Of a DNA stretch of 64,000 nt, positions 35,589 through 44,545 are shown in pieces (position 1 is the stretch's first letter; every line of letters begins with the position of its first letter). Origin of the DNA: Paenibacillus rigui (GTDB lineage: Bacteria; Bacillota; Bacilli; Paenibacillales; NBRC-103111); assembly GCF_002234615.1 (NCBI RefSeq), contig NZ_NMQW01000023.1, positions 62,001-126,000 on the forward strand, given 5' to 3'. Both the position numbers and the translations under genes were made by a program. Below the pieces are notes generated by a model. The model was given only the letters and a program-made list of their open reading frames with translations, ran no database searches and was not told where the DNA came from.

Positions 35589-36461
35589 ATGAATGACGAA
35601 CTGCGGCGTAAGGAGCTTGCTGAATTTTTGAAAAACCGTCGCAACAGAACAAGACCAGAACAAGTGGGACTGAGTAACAATTCTAATTCTCATAGAAGAA
35701 CTAAGGGCCTTCGCCGGGAGGAAGTGGCGGTTTTGTCCGGAATCTCAGTGCCTTGGTACACATCCCTTGAACAAGGGAGAGACGTGCGTGTATCAGATAG
35801 TGTCATCGAAAGCTTGGCCCGTACTTTAAAGTTAAGTCGTGATGAAAGAGTTCATCTCTATGTCCTAGCGGATCGCAAGATCCCTCTGGAATCGGTTTCA
35901 GATGTGTCATATCTGCAAATATCCACCCCTGTGCTTCAACGCATCGTTGATCAATATATACATCTGCCAGCCTACGCCATTGACGGTCAGTGGAATCTGT
36001 TAGTTTGGAATCAGACAGCCATTGAAGTATTTGGATTGCAGTCTAACAAGATGAAAAACTGTTCGAGAAATCTGATCTGGTTAATGTTCAACGACCCCGT
36101 TGTACGAGGCCGTTATGCGGACTGGGAAGACTCGGCCCGAAAGCTGCTCGCAACTTTTCGTTACACTTTTGCTCGGCGGATGGAAGATCCCTACATCAGT
36201 GAAATTATTGCGAAGCTTTTGGAAGTGAACGAAGACTTCAAAACGATTTGGGAACTCCATGACGTCGAGTGTTTTCGGGATGATAACCATTTTAAAATAC
36301 AGCATCCCTCTGCAGGTGAAATTAATGTTCGTTCCAACACGTTTTATTCAGGCGAATACGACGCTGTTACCCTCGTTTTGTATAGACCTGAAGACGATTT
36401 GGATGAGAAAAATTTGATAAATTTAGGAGCATTCAGGCCAAAAAATTCATTGAACCCCTGA
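35589..36461 (+). CDS. XRE-type regulator with MmyB-like ligand-binding domain
   Basis: 290 residues. The N-terminal helix-turn-helix has RRTKGLRREEVAVLSGISVPWYTSLEQGRD, the classic opening of MmyB/HTH_31 proteins. The C-terminal domain (from about 100: VLQRIVDQYIHLPAYAIDGQWNLLVWN) is the MltR/MmyB ligand-binding domain, thought to bind a fatty-acid-like or aromatic ligand. ATG 35589 is preferred to an upstream TTG at 35544. Commonly placed next to an oxidoreductase it regulates, here the divergent nitroreductase. Confidence 0.88.
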   Translation: MNDELRRKELAEFLKNRRNRTRPEQVGLSNNSNSHRRTKGLRREEVAVLSGISVPWYTSLEQGRDVRVSDSVIESLARTLKLSRDERVHLYVLADRKIPLESVSDVSYLQISTPVLQRIVDQYIHLPAYAIDGQWNLLVWNQTAIEVFGLQSNKMKNCSRNLIWLMFNDPVVRGRYADWEDSARKLLATFRYTFARRMEDPYISEIIAKLLEVNEDFKTIWELHDVECFRDDNHFKIQHPSAGEINVRSNTFYSGEYDAVTLVLYRPEDDLDEKNLINLGAFRPKNSLNP

Positions 36462-36602
36462 TTATTTGATGATACACTGTTTGACCAGCCATTTCTTTTA
36501 GACGCAGAGAAAATGAAGTGGATGCTTCATCGAAAAGAACGATTTACATTTTAATCCCCTCATGCCATTGAGGATTCAGCCGAAATATGGAACCAGCTTA
36601 GA

Positions 36603-36854
36603 ATGGACACGAATCAAACCGTTGAATTTATTGAAGGCTGTAACGATGATGAACTTTTTCTATTGGCCGAGGATATCGGAGATATTATTACCGAATTTAA
36701 CGAGACGGGAGAAGGCGAATTCGTCTCTTTTTTAAGAGAGATCACTGAAACGCGAGGGATTTCAGATTTGCTCGAAGAAATTAATGCCGTGGTGCAATTC
36801 ATTGTAAGCCAAATAACCCGGTGGATAGAAAAAAGAGCAAAACTCATAAACTGA
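36603..36854 (+). CDS. Small acidic hypothetical protein, possibly a fragment
   Basis: 83 residues, strongly acidic in the first two thirds (GCNDDELFLLAEDIGDIITE) and ending with a basic helix (RWIEKRAKLIN). No ribosome site is visible; the frame stays open about 18 codons upstream of the ATG, so this may be the 3' end of a longer lost gene. It ends 9 bp before an IS66 TnpC tail on the other strand. No family recognised. Confidence 0.4.
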   Translation: MDTNQTVEFIEGCNDDELFLLAEDIGDIITEFNETGEGEFVSFLREITETRGISDLLEEINAVVQFIVSQITRWIEKRAKLIN

Positions 36855-36862
36855 ACTTTGCT

Positions 36863-37087
36863 TTATTGGCAGGCTTCATGAGCTTCTGGACTCCAGGGCA
36901 GGTAATCTTCAAGAAATTCCGGTTGCTGGCCGAACTGTACCCCCGGCAATTGGCTAAAGATATATTGAAGGTGTTTAAACGGATTAAGTCCATTTGCCTC
37001 AGCACTTTCGATGATGCTGTAAACTGCGTCACTCGCCGAAGCTCCTTTCGGACTTCCGCTAAAGAGCCACTTTTTTCGACCTCTTAA
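36863..37087 (-). pseudogene. IS66 transposase TnpC C-terminal fragment (minus strand)
   Basis: Read on the minus strand it gives RKKWLFSGSPKGASASDAVY, then IIESAEANGLNPFKHLQYIF, then LEDYLPWSPEAHEACQ and a stop: the last 70 or so residues of an IS66 TnpC. An in-frame stop about 10 codons upstream and loss of the catalytic domain show it is dead. Confidence 0.85.
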
Positions 37088-37257
37088 TTAGGGGGAAGGT
37101 CTGCTCGGACCATGCTTGCCAAGTGCCTTTATTCTCGCTTTCTGTCGACTCAACGCAATCGTTTATCGCGCACGCTTTTCAAGAGGGCCTGTGCCGAATT
37201 GATTCCCCATAGCACGTTAATCCACCGCGGTTTAGTCCAATGGAATTATCCAAAGTC

Positions 37258-37290
37258 AGCTTCCTTTCTCAGAGGGAGCTACTTTTTTTA
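37258..37290 (+). terminator. Terminator-like hairpin in IS debris
   Basis: AGCTTCC / GGGAGCT stem followed by ACTTTTTTT. No intact gene precedes it; the surrounding 37088-37367 holds no supported gene. Confidence 0.5.
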
Positions 37291-37367
37291 ACTGTCTTCG
37301 GATAATTCTCTATTCATTAAGCTCTCAAGAACATAATCGAAAAAACTCGTTATATGCGAATACATTT

Positions 37368-37558
37368 GAGGTGCGAAGGCTAGCGCGGCGATCTACAGCC
37401 TGATCGAGACGGCAAAGGAGAATGGGCTACATCCATTCCATTACCTTGTGTACCTGTTCGAGCAATTACCTCAACTTTTGGATCTGAAGGAACCGAATGC
37501 GCTTGAACCGTTCATGCCGTGGTCCTCATCACTACCGGATACCTGCCGCAGTTCTTAA
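37368..37558 (+). pseudogene. IS66 transposase TnpC C-terminal fragment (plus strand)
   Basis: Reads GAKASAAIYSLIETAKENGL, then FHYLVYLFEQLPQLLD and LEPFMPWSSSLPDTCRSS and a stop, the end of another IS66 TnpC with different sequence from the minus-strand copy. A sequence ending TATTTGACGTTCAC around 37600-37620 resembles an IS66 terminal repeat and may be the right end of the element. Confidence 0.82.
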
Positions 37559-37671
37559 TCTTCATTCATCATACCCTGGGCTCCCCTCTGACTACTAGGT
37601 GGGGCCTATTTGACGTTCACGTAGATACTCATAGACAATTGGCTCTCTTTCTGTCTCCCCTATCCCCTCCC

Positions 37672-37797
37672 GATCTCGATGTGGAAGAGGGTCACCTTGT
37701 AATCAAGCCGAAATCGGCCAAACTGGATGAACTGCTTGCCCAGGTCACGCCGGAAAATCTCCACAAAGAGGTATCGGAAAATTGTCTTGAACCATAA
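37672..37797 (+). pseudogene. Tail of a MazE/AbrB-type antitoxin gene
   Basis: The frame gives DVEEGHLVIKPKSAKLDELL and AQVTPENLHKEV before the stop. The segments EDGHLVIKP and LDELLAQVTPENLHxEV are characteristic of the C-terminal half of MazE/PemI antitoxins. The DNA-binding N-terminus is missing and the preceding sequence is IS66-like end, so an insertion probably cut the gene. No MazF/PemK toxin gene follows; a terminator does. Confidence 0.55.
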
Positions 37798-37826
37798 CAC
37801 GCAACCATAGATAATGATTGAGTTTC

Positions 37827-37865
37827 GCCTTCCGGGGTTCGCCCAGGGAGGCATTCTTTTTATTT
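37827..37865 (+). terminator. Terminator after antitoxin remnant
   Basis: GCCTTCC-GGGG / CCC-GGGAGGC hairpin with a TTCG loop, followed by ATTCTTTTTATTT. Confidence 0.75.
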
Positions 37866-37930
37866 GTACTCCGGAAGCGGTCCGAACTTCTTACTGTTAA
37901 CCAAAATATGGTTCACAACACTGCTTGATT

Positions 37931-37958
37931 GTGTTACATTTATAATTATTCGTAACAC
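37931..37958. promoter_or_regulatory. Putative NikR operator of the nik operon
   Basis: GTGTTAC-14 nt-GTAACAC, a perfect 7-bp inverted repeat spanning 28 bp, the same span as the E. coli NikR site (GTATGA-N16-TCATAC) and of the GTGTTAC-type sites described for NikR of other phyla. It lies about 95 bp before the nikA start, in the expected promoter zone. Confidence 0.7.
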
Positions 37959-38051
37959 TTATTGCCACAAAATCGAAAATACATGACACTGTTTCGTGTT
38001 TAGATGAACTCATTTTGTTGGCGGAGCACAACTGTTTTGGAGGGAGAAAAC

Positions 38052-39692
38052 GTGAAAGAGCGAAAAGAATGGATACCGAGGGGGCCGGCTTTAAGGGGAT
38101 TCTTCGCGATGGGACTGGCGCTTTGTCTGATCTTAGCCGGCTGCACAGAGGGAAAACCGGCAATTCAGGATCATGCCGATCATGATCAGAGACCGAAGGA
38201 CGAGCTGGTGCTTGCCGTCGGAGCCGAGCCGGAGACGGGCTTCGACCCGACGACGGGCTGGGGACGCTATGGCTCCCCCTTATTCCAAAGCACGCTGCTT
38301 AAGCGGAACAGCGAAATGAAGATAGTGAATGATGCTGCGGCGGGCTATGAAGTAAGTGGTGACGGGCTCATCTGGACGGTAAAGCTTCGCGAGGACATCC
38401 GATTCACCGACGGCAAGCCGCTAACCGCAGCGGACGTTCAATATACGTTTGAAGCAGCCGCGAAAAACAGCTCTGTAGTTGATCTGACCAACATGCAGAA
38501 GGTAGAGGCTGTGAACGACTATACGGTCCAATTTACGTTAAAGCAGCCGCAATCGACCTTCAGCAGCCTGCTCGTGACCACAGGTATCGTGCCTAAGCAC
38601 GCACATGGCAGCGACTATGCTCTGAAGCCGATCGGTTCGGGACCGTACAGGCTGGTACAGTGGGATAAGGGGCAGCAGGTGATTGTGGAGGCCAATCCGG
38701 ATTACTACGGAGTCAAGCCCTTTTTCCGCAAGCTGACGCTGCTGTTCTTGAGCGCGGACGCCGCATTTGCCGCAGCCAAGGCAGGGAAGGTGGATATGTC
38801 TTACATTCCGGCAGCGTTCAGCAAGCAGACGGTCGCGGGCATGCGGCTCGAAGCCGTGCATACGGTCGATAACCGGGGAATTTCCTTCCCGTACGTGAAA
38901 TCAGGAGGGACCACGAAGGAGGGGTACCCCATTGGTAACGATGTAACTGCGGACATGGCGATCCGCAAGGCGATCAATATCGCGATTGACCGCAGAGCGC
39001 TCGTGAACGGCGTGCTGGAAGGCCATGGCACTCCGGCGTATACGATTAACGATGGACTTCCCTGGTGGAATCCGGGCACGGTGTTCCCGGACGCGGATGC
39101 GGCCCAGGCGAAGAAGCTGCTGGTGGATGCGGGCTGGAAAGACGCTGACGGCGATGGCATCGTGGAGAAAGGAACGCTGAAAGCGGAATTGACGTTACTG
39201 TACCCTTCCGGTGATGTAACCCGGCAGTCACTGGCCATGGCGGCAGCGGAAATGGTCAGACCGATCGGCATCCATATCCGGACCGACGGCAAAAGCTGGG
39301 ATGAATTAAAAGGGCGGATGCATTCAAACCCCGTCATGTTCGGTTGGGGAAGTCAGGATCCGATTGAGACATATAACGTCTTCAGCAGCAAGTATAGGGG
39401 AGTAGATTACTATAATGCAGGCTATTACAGCAACCCGAAGGTGGACGCGTATCTGGACCAGGCGCTGAAAGCGGGCAGTGAGGAAGAGGCGCTGGTATTT
39501 TGGCAAAAGGCGCAATGGGACGGAGCCACGGGCTTCAGCACGCAAGGCGACGCCCCTTATGCTTGGCTGGTCAATATCGATCACTTGTATATGGTGAAGG
39601 ACAAGCTGGACATCGGGAAGCAAAGAATTCATCCCCACGGTCACGGCTGGCCTGTTACCGATAATATTGAAGAGTGGAAATGGAAGTCGTAA
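38052..39692 (+). CDS. nikA: Nickel-type ABC transporter substrate-binding lipoprotein (NikA family)
   Basis: 546 residues. Signal peptide with lipobox LAGC (Cys about 31), then an SBP_bac_5 (peptide/nickel/opine) fold: FDPTTGWGRYGSPLFQSTL, GSGPYRLVQWDKGQ. The C-terminus has HPHGHGWPVTDNIEEW, a His cluster compatible with metal or metallophore binding. GTG 38052 with GGAGGG upstream is preferred to an in-frame ATG at 38004. The NikR-type operator upstream favours nickel; a nickel-opine (CntA-like) cargo cannot be excluded. Confidence 0.85.
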   Translation: MKERKEWIPRGPALRGFFAMGLALCLILAGCTEGKPAIQDHADHDQRPKDELVLAVGAEPETGFDPTTGWGRYGSPLFQSTLLKRNSEMKIVNDAAAGYEVSGDGLIWTVKLREDIRFTDGKPLTAADVQYTFEAAAKNSSVVDLTNMQKVEAVNDYTVQFTLKQPQSTFSSLLVTTGIVPKHAHGSDYALKPIGSGPYRLVQWDKGQQVIVEANPDYYGVKPFFRKLTLLFLSADAAFAAAKAGKVDMSYIPAAFSKQTVAGMRLEAVHTVDNRGISFPYVKSGGTTKEGYPIGNDVTADMAIRKAINIAIDRRALVNGVLEGHGTPAYTINDGLPWWNPGTVFPDADAAQAKKLLVDAGWKDADGDGIVEKGTLKAELTLLYPSGDVTRQSLAMAAAEMVRPIGIHIRTDGKSWDELKGRMHSNPVMFGWGSQDPIETYNVFSSKYRGVDYYNAGYYSNPKVDAYLDQALKAGSEEEALVFWQKAQWDGATGFSTQGDAPYAWLVNIDHLYMVKDKLDIGKQRIHPHGHGWPVTDNIEEWKWKS

Positions 39693-39713
39693 ACGGACGG
39701 AGGTGTACATCGC

Positions 39714-40703
39714 GTGATTCGCAGCTATGCAGCCTGGTTAGGTCAAAAGGGGCTCCGTCTCATCACCCTGCTGTTCGCGCTCAGCGTCATTTCATTTATT
39801 TTGGTGAGCTACTCGCCGATTGATCCGATTCAGGCCTATATCGGAGCGGATATGATGAAGGTAAGTCCGGAGCAGCGGGCACAAATCACGGCTTATTGGG
39901 GCTTGGATAGGCCCCCTGTAGAACGGTTTTTTCGTTGGGGATCGGCGCTGCTGCACGGTGATATGGGCACTTCTATGATTTTTCGCCGTCCGGTGTCGGA
40001 GGTGATCGGGGAGCGGTTTATGAACTCTATCGTACTCATGGGCGCCTCTTGGCTGTTATCCGGCTTGATCGGATTTGTCGCGGGTGTGATTGCGGCGATG
40101 AACAAGGGGACCTGGGTGGACCGGTTCATTCAGTGGTATTGCTATACGCTGGCGTCGACGCCTACGTTCTGGATGGGACTGCTGCTGTTGATCGTCTTCG
40201 GGGTATGGCTTGGTTGGCTGCCCGTAGGCTTGGGTGTTCCGGCCGGCGTGCCAGCCGATCAAGTGACCCGGGCAGATCGGGTTCAGCACATGCTGCTTCC
40301 TCTGCTGACGTTAAGCCTTGTCGGTATCTCAGGCATCGCACTGCATACACGCCAAAAGCTGGTCGACGTATTGGCCAGCGACTATGTGCTGTTCGCACGG
40401 GCTCGCGGCGAGCGGGGATGGAGGCTGCTCCGGCGCCATGGTCTCCGCAATATTGCGCTGCCGGCCATTTCCCTGCAGTTCACTGCTTTCAGCGAGTTGT
40501 TCGGAGGCGCGGTGCTGGCGGAGCAAGTATTTTCATACCCCGGCCTGGGGCAAGCCACCGTCTCAGCAGGACTCAGGGGGGACATTCCGCTGCTGCTCGG
40601 GCTTGTATTGTTCAGTGTGGTATTCGTATTTACAGGCAACCTGATCGCCGATCTGCTGTATCGGCTTATGGATCCGCGGCTGCGGGAAGGGCGGTCGTTA
40701 TGA
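39714..40703 (+). CDS. nikB: Nickel-type ABC transporter permease NikB
   Basis: 329 residues, about six membrane helices of the OppB/NikB family, with ALSVISFILVSYSPIDPIQAY at the N-terminus and the EAA-type coupling loop in DYVLFARARGERGWRLLRRHGLRN. GTG start after GGAGGTG, 21 bp behind nikA. Its TGA overlaps the ATG of nikC. Confidence 0.88.
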   Translation: MIRSYAAWLGQKGLRLITLLFALSVISFILVSYSPIDPIQAYIGADMMKVSPEQRAQITAYWGLDRPPVERFFRWGSALLHGDMGTSMIFRRPVSEVIGERFMNSIVLMGASWLLSGLIGFVAGVIAAMNKGTWVDRFIQWYCYTLASTPTFWMGLLLLIVFGVWLGWLPVGLGVPAGVPADQVTRADRVQHMLLPLLTLSLVGISGIALHTRQKLVDVLASDYVLFARARGERGWRLLRRHGLRNIALPAISLQFTAFSELFGGAVLAEQVFSYPGLGQATVSAGLRGDIPLLLGLVLFSVVFVFTGNLIADLLYRLMDPRLREGRSL

Positions 40704-41575
40704 GTAGGATGCTGAGAATGGAAGACGCGCCTCCACGGCTGCGGCGTTCCGGAATTCGTCTGAACGGCAGACAGCGGGCGGTGGGATTCATGCTGCTCAC
40801 GGCATTATTTATCCTTGGGATCGTGCTGTGCAGCCTGCTGCTTGGTGTGGAGTCCATGGCCGTTCAACTGGAACAGCGCAACCTGGCTCCGTCATGGGAC
40901 CATCCTTTTGGAACGGATTGGCTGGGCAGGGACATGTTTACCCGTACGGTAAAGGGGCTCGCGCTAAGCATGGGGGTCGGACTGATTGCCGCAGGCTCCA
41001 GCGCGGTGATTGCGGCGGTAATGGGACTTGCTGCAGCGACTATGGGGAACACCGCCGATCGCCTGATTTCCTGGCTTATCGATTTGTTTCTGAGCGTTCC
41101 TCATTTGGTGACGCTCATCCTCCTGGCTTTCGTAAGCGGTGGCGGGATGAAGGGGATTATCATCGGGGTTGCCTTCACCCATTGGCCGTCTCTGGCCCGG
41201 GTGATTCGCGCTGAAATGCTGCAGCTCAGAACAAGTGAATATGTCCAAATTTCCCGGCGCTTGGGCAAATCCCGCTGGTGGGTAGCAACCCGGCACATGG
41301 TGCCGCATCTTGTCCCACAGCTGTTTGTCGGGCTGCTGCTGCTTTTTCCACATGCGATACTGCATGAAGCGGGAGTCACGTTCGTCGGGTTAGGGCTGTC
41401 GCCCCATCAACCGGCGATCGGCATTATTTTATCCGAATCGATGAGGTATTTATCGACCGGGATGTGGTGGCTGGCGTTGTTTCCCGGGCTCAGCCTGCTT
41501 CTGGTCGTCAGGGCCTTCGATGTGCTGGGGGGCAGCCTGCGCGCTATGCTGGACCCTCACCGTTCCCGATTGTAA
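40700..41575 (+). CDS. nikC: Nickel-type ABC transporter permease NikC
   Basis: 291 residues of the OppC/NikC family: HPFGTDWLGRDMFTR (the conserved pre-TM2 motif) and the EAA loop SEYVQISRRLGKSRWWVATRHMVPH. ATG 40700 overlaps the nikB stop by 4 bp; the frame is open further upstream only because of the GC-rich shadow of nikB. Forms the membrane channel with NikB. Confidence 0.88.
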   Translation: MSRMLRMEDAPPRLRRSGIRLNGRQRAVGFMLLTALFILGIVLCSLLLGVESMAVQLEQRNLAPSWDHPFGTDWLGRDMFTRTVKGLALSMGVGLIAAGSSAVIAAVMGLAAATMGNTADRLISWLIDLFLSVPHLVTLILLAFVSGGGMKGIIIGVAFTHWPSLARVIRAEMLQLRTSEYVQISRRLGKSRWWVATRHMVPHLVPQLFVGLLLLFPHAILHEAGVTFVGLGLSPHQPAIGIILSESMRYLSTGMWWLALFPGLSLLLVVRAFDVLGGSLRAMLDPHRSRL

Positions 41576-41629
41576 ACGGGCCATGGTCACGATTTTATGA
41601 ATACACACAATGACAGGAGGTGTAGATCG

Positions 41630-42580
41630 ATGGCTGAACAGTATCCGGATCAATGCACGCCTTTATTGGAAGTGGAGAATCTGTCCGTCTCTTTCCTTCA
41701 ATATGCCGGCGGATGGGGACAAACCGTTCTGGAAGCCATTCAGGGACTGCAGCTGTCCATCGGAGCGGGAGAAGTGGTGGCTGTGATCGGGGCGAGCGGC
41801 TCCGGTAAAAGCTTGCTGGCTCACGCCATCATGGGGATATTGCCCGGCAATGCCACAATGAGCGGAACGATTCGGTACCGAGGTGAAGCCTTGACGGAGA
41901 GGCGGCTTGCCGCACTGCGGGGACGGGAGCTTGCTCTGGTGCCTCAATCGGTCAATTATTTGGATCCGCTGATGCGGGTGGGCGATCAGGTGCGGGGAGC
42001 CGTACCGGGCAGAGCTGCCGCCTCCAGGCTTCGGAAAGTATTCGAGCGGTACCAGCTCGCCGCCCGCGTGGAACGCCTGTTTCCGTTCCAGCTGTCCGGC
42101 GGGATGGCCCGTCGGGTGCTCGTCTCGACGGCTACGATCGCAAATCCGCAGCTCATCATTGCGGATGAGCCTACGCCGGGGCTCCATCCGGCTGCGGTAC
42201 GGGAGACGCTGGGCCGGTTCCGGGAGCTGGCGGACGAAGGCTGCGGCGTTCTGCTCATCAGCCACAATATCGAGTCGGCTCTCTGGATTGCCGACAAGGT
42301 TGCCGTGTTCTACGCAGGAACGATCGTCGAGCTGGCGCTCAAGAATGACTTTGCCGCCGACGGGGGACGGCTGAGGCATCCCTACAGCAGAGCGCTGTGG
42401 AGATCACTGCCGCAAAATGACTTCGTTCCGATTCCCGGCAGTCAGCCTCATCCGAACGACCGGTCCGTCGGGTGCGTATTTGCAGCGCGGTGCGAGCTGG
42501 CCAGCAGCGAGTGCAGAAGTGTTCGGCCGGACCTGCGGGAGCTGCGTGAAGGGATGGTGAGGTGCATCCATGCTTCTTGA
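41630..42580 (+). CDS. nikD: Nickel-type ABC transporter ATPase NikD
   Basis: About 316 residues. Walker A GASGSGKSL, signature LSGGMARRVLVS, Walker B LIIADEPTPGL and switch His in LISHNIESAL; C-terminal oligopeptide/nickel domain with VGCVFAARCELASSECR, the cysteine cluster of OppD/DppD-type ATPases. ATG 41630 has AGGAGGTG upstream; an in-frame ATG at 41597 does not. Its end overlaps nikE by 11 bp. Confidence 0.88.
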   Translation: MAEQYPDQCTPLLEVENLSVSFLQYAGGWGQTVLEAIQGLQLSIGAGEVVAVIGASGSGKSLLAHAIMGILPGNATMSGTIRYRGEALTERRLAALRGRELALVPQSVNYLDPLMRVGDQVRGAVPGRAAASRLRKVFERYQLAARVERLFPFQLSGGMARRVLVSTATIANPQLIIADEPTPGLHPAAVRETLGRFRELADEGCGVLLISHNIESALWIADKVAVFYAGTIVELALKNDFAADGGRLRHPYSRALWRSLPQNDFVPIPGSQPHPNDRSVGCVFAARCELASSECRSVRPDLRELREGMVRCIHAS

Positions 42581-43193
42581 GGGACATCAGCTCGGGTTTC
42601 GATATGGACGCGAGGCGTGGCTGTTCCGCGGAATGGGCTTCAGCCTGCGAAGCGGCGAAATCGTCGGCCTGCAGGGGCCAAGCGGCTGCGGCAAAAGCAC
42701 CTTGGCCCGCCTGCTCGGCGGCTATGACAAGCCGCAGGAGGGCCGTGTGCTGCTCGACGGCAAGCCGCTGCCGGGCAAAGGCTGCCACCCGGTCCAGCTG
42801 GTGCTCCAGCACCCGGAGAAGGCAATCAATCCGCGATGGAAGCTGCGGCGGACGATCGCCGAAGGGGGCGAGCCTGCGGAAGGCTTGCTTGAGGCGCTCG
42901 GCATCGAGCGTCATTGGCTGGACCGGTGGCCCGGGGAGCTGTCCGGAGGAGAGCTGCAGCGCTGCTGCATGGCGAGAGCGCTCGGTCCGGAGACGCGATT
43001 CCTGATCGCGGATGAAATGACCGCGATGCTCGATGGCATCACGCAAGCGCAAATTTGGCATGCTGTGCTGGATATCGCTCGCAGACGGGAGTTGGGTATG
43101 CTGGTCGTGAGCCATGACGGGCCGCTGCTCGAAAGGCTGTGCAGCCGGGTGATCCGATTCCCTGCTGCAGAGGGAATCGTGTCCGGCACATAG
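42570..43193 (+). CDS. nikE: Nickel-type ABC transporter ATPase NikE (short)
   Basis: 207 residues with Walker A GPSGCGKST (about 37-45), signature LSGGELQRCCMARA, Walker B FLIADEMTAMLD and VVSHDGPLL. It lacks the C-terminal oligopeptide-type extension and is clearly shorter than usual NikE/OppF (about 260), but all ATPase motifs are intact. Last gene of the operon, followed by a strong terminator. Confidence 0.87.
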   Translation: MLLEGHQLGFRYGREAWLFRGMGFSLRSGEIVGLQGPSGCGKSTLARLLGGYDKPQEGRVLLDGKPLPGKGCHPVQLVLQHPEKAINPRWKLRRTIAEGGEPAEGLLEALGIERHWLDRWPGELSGGELQRCCMARALGPETRFLIADEMTAMLDGITQAQIWHAVLDIARRRELGMLVVSHDGPLLERLCSRVIRFPAAEGIVSGT

Positions 43194-43195
43194 GA

Positions 43196-43247
43196 AAGCC
43201 GCGAATCCTGCGTTTGCACAACGCAAAAGGATTCGCGGCTTATTTTG
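43196..43247. terminator. Terminator between nikE and ParM-like gene
   Basis: AAGCCGCGAATCCT and AGGATTCGCGGCTT pair around an inner TGCGTT/AACGCA stem; TTATTTTGT follows. It can serve both convergent genes. Confidence 0.85.
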
Positions 43248-43258
43248 TCATGCGATGA

Positions 43259-44350
43259 TCACACGAACGTATTCTGATTCACTTTGCTCTTGGCAAGCTT
43301 CAAATAGCCGTGAACGTTCAGCAGCTCGCTTTCGTCCATGAAGCGGAGCTTCATTTGTCCGGCCGCTTCCACGATATAAGGCCGCAGCGCTGCAGCGCCG
43401 CCTCCGATGACATAGAAGCACTGAATGTCAGGATGCTTTTTCCAACGCTTCTTGATCAGGTCCACGATTTTGCTGGCTGCCCGGCTGAAATACATATCGA
43501 CAACCGGCTTCATGCTCGATTGTCCCTCACCGATTCGGCGGATGGTATAGTCGTTCCGTTTGATCCGCTGCACCAGCTTGGCCCGGCTCGGGAAGCGGTA
43601 CCCGTACTGATCCTCTACGTTGCGGATAATGCTGTCCAAATAAGTGGCAAGACCGATTTGCTCGCCCGTGCTGAACTGGTTGTCGATGCTCATCTTGTTC
43701 ACAACGGGGAAATCGGTGGTGAGAGCCCCCATTTCACAAATGCCGATACAGCCGTGATACAGCTCCTCATCCTTCACCTGCAGGCTGTCGTGTGTAGCCA
43801 TATGGAATAAGGCGGCTGCACCCTCGATCGATACGATCGCTCTGCGGATCGAGACCTTGATTTTGCGGTTTTTCAGCTGCGGCGTGGACAGGAAGGTCAC
43901 TTCATGCTCGCCGACCAGGCGGTCCTCAAACATTTGATGGTAATACGAGTAGGTGCGCACAGGCAATCCTGTACCGATGACATACTCGATTTCTTCGGTG
44001 TTATTGTAGCCGGTATGCGTCAACGATTGGCTGGCTACCCCGGCATAGGCGAGAGCGGTCAGCGCAACGACCAGGGATTGGTCGGATACGGCCTTGTTAT
44101 CGGTCTCCTCCAGTTCAACGCTGTCCTCATTCTCCATCGCCAGCATGCCGACAAAATACCGCTGATTGTTCCTCGACAAGCGAGGGCTGTGAATGACGAC
44201 GTCCAGCGCCTTCAAGGGAGAGTCCTCCTCCTGCAGCACGTGACGGTCATACCCCGGCGCGACAATATTCGGAATCATCAAAGGATCACGTACACCGTCA
44301 AGTACGACTTTAATACTGTCGTTGCCAATATCGATTCCTGCTAATTTCAT
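43259..44350 (-). CDS. ParM/StbA-like actin-family ATPase
   Basis: 363 residues of the ParM/Alp-like actin superfamily: phosphate loop GIDIGNDSIKVVLDG (residues 5-19), GICEMGALTTD (about 212, second phosphate loop) and FYVIGGGAAALRPYI (about 320, adenosine motif). Plasmid relatives form filaments that segregate DNA; chromosomal copies like this one, without a clear ParR partner, are of uncertain role. GGAGGG precedes the ATG. Divergent from an M23 peptidase/bactofilin pair. Confidence 0.87.
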   Translation of the reverse strand: MKLAGIDIGNDSIKVVLDGVRDPLMIPNIVAPGYDRHVLQEEDSPLKALDVVIHSPRLSRNNQRYFVGMLAMENEDSVELEETDNKAVSDQSLVVALTALAYAGVASQSLTHTGYNNTEEIEYVIGTGLPVRTYSYYHQMFEDRLVGEHEVTFLSTPQLKNRKIKVSIRRAIVSIEGAAALFHMATHDSLQVKDEELYHGCIGICEMGALTTDFPVVNKMSIDNQFSTGEQIGLATYLDSIIRNVEDQYGYRFPSRAKLVQRIKRNDYTIRRIGEGQSSMKPVVDMYFSRAASKIVDLIKKRWKKHPDIQCFYVIGGGAAALRPYIVEAAGQMKLRFMDESELLNVHGYLKLAKSKVNQNTFV

Positions 44351-44545
44351 TAATTAATTCCCTCCAGACATTGCCATGTAAATATTTAGTACTAAAATTC
44401 GAGCAAATGGAACGAAATCCCTTCGTACTTTAGAACTATTTTGAAGGAAAAGTGAAAAGATTGGAAGGTTTTTTTGAGGATTGCGACGAATATTATCGTA
44501 TTCCATCGAATAATGTTAATTTGTGCCAAAACCGAAGGAGCCGAC

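Noticed and set aside
36473-36556. Short protein-like stretch after the MmyB-type regulator
   Set aside because: About 25 codons ending in a stop look coding-like but have no start or recognisable family; probably debris.
37519-37797. Complete 92-residue gene
   Set aside because: The first half is the TnpC tail and IS end read in another frame; only the last 41 codons look like an antitoxin tail.
40049-40699. Extended N-terminus of the NikC frame
   Set aside because: Arg/Ala-rich shadow of nikB; the ATG at 40700 overlapping the nikB stop is the natural start.
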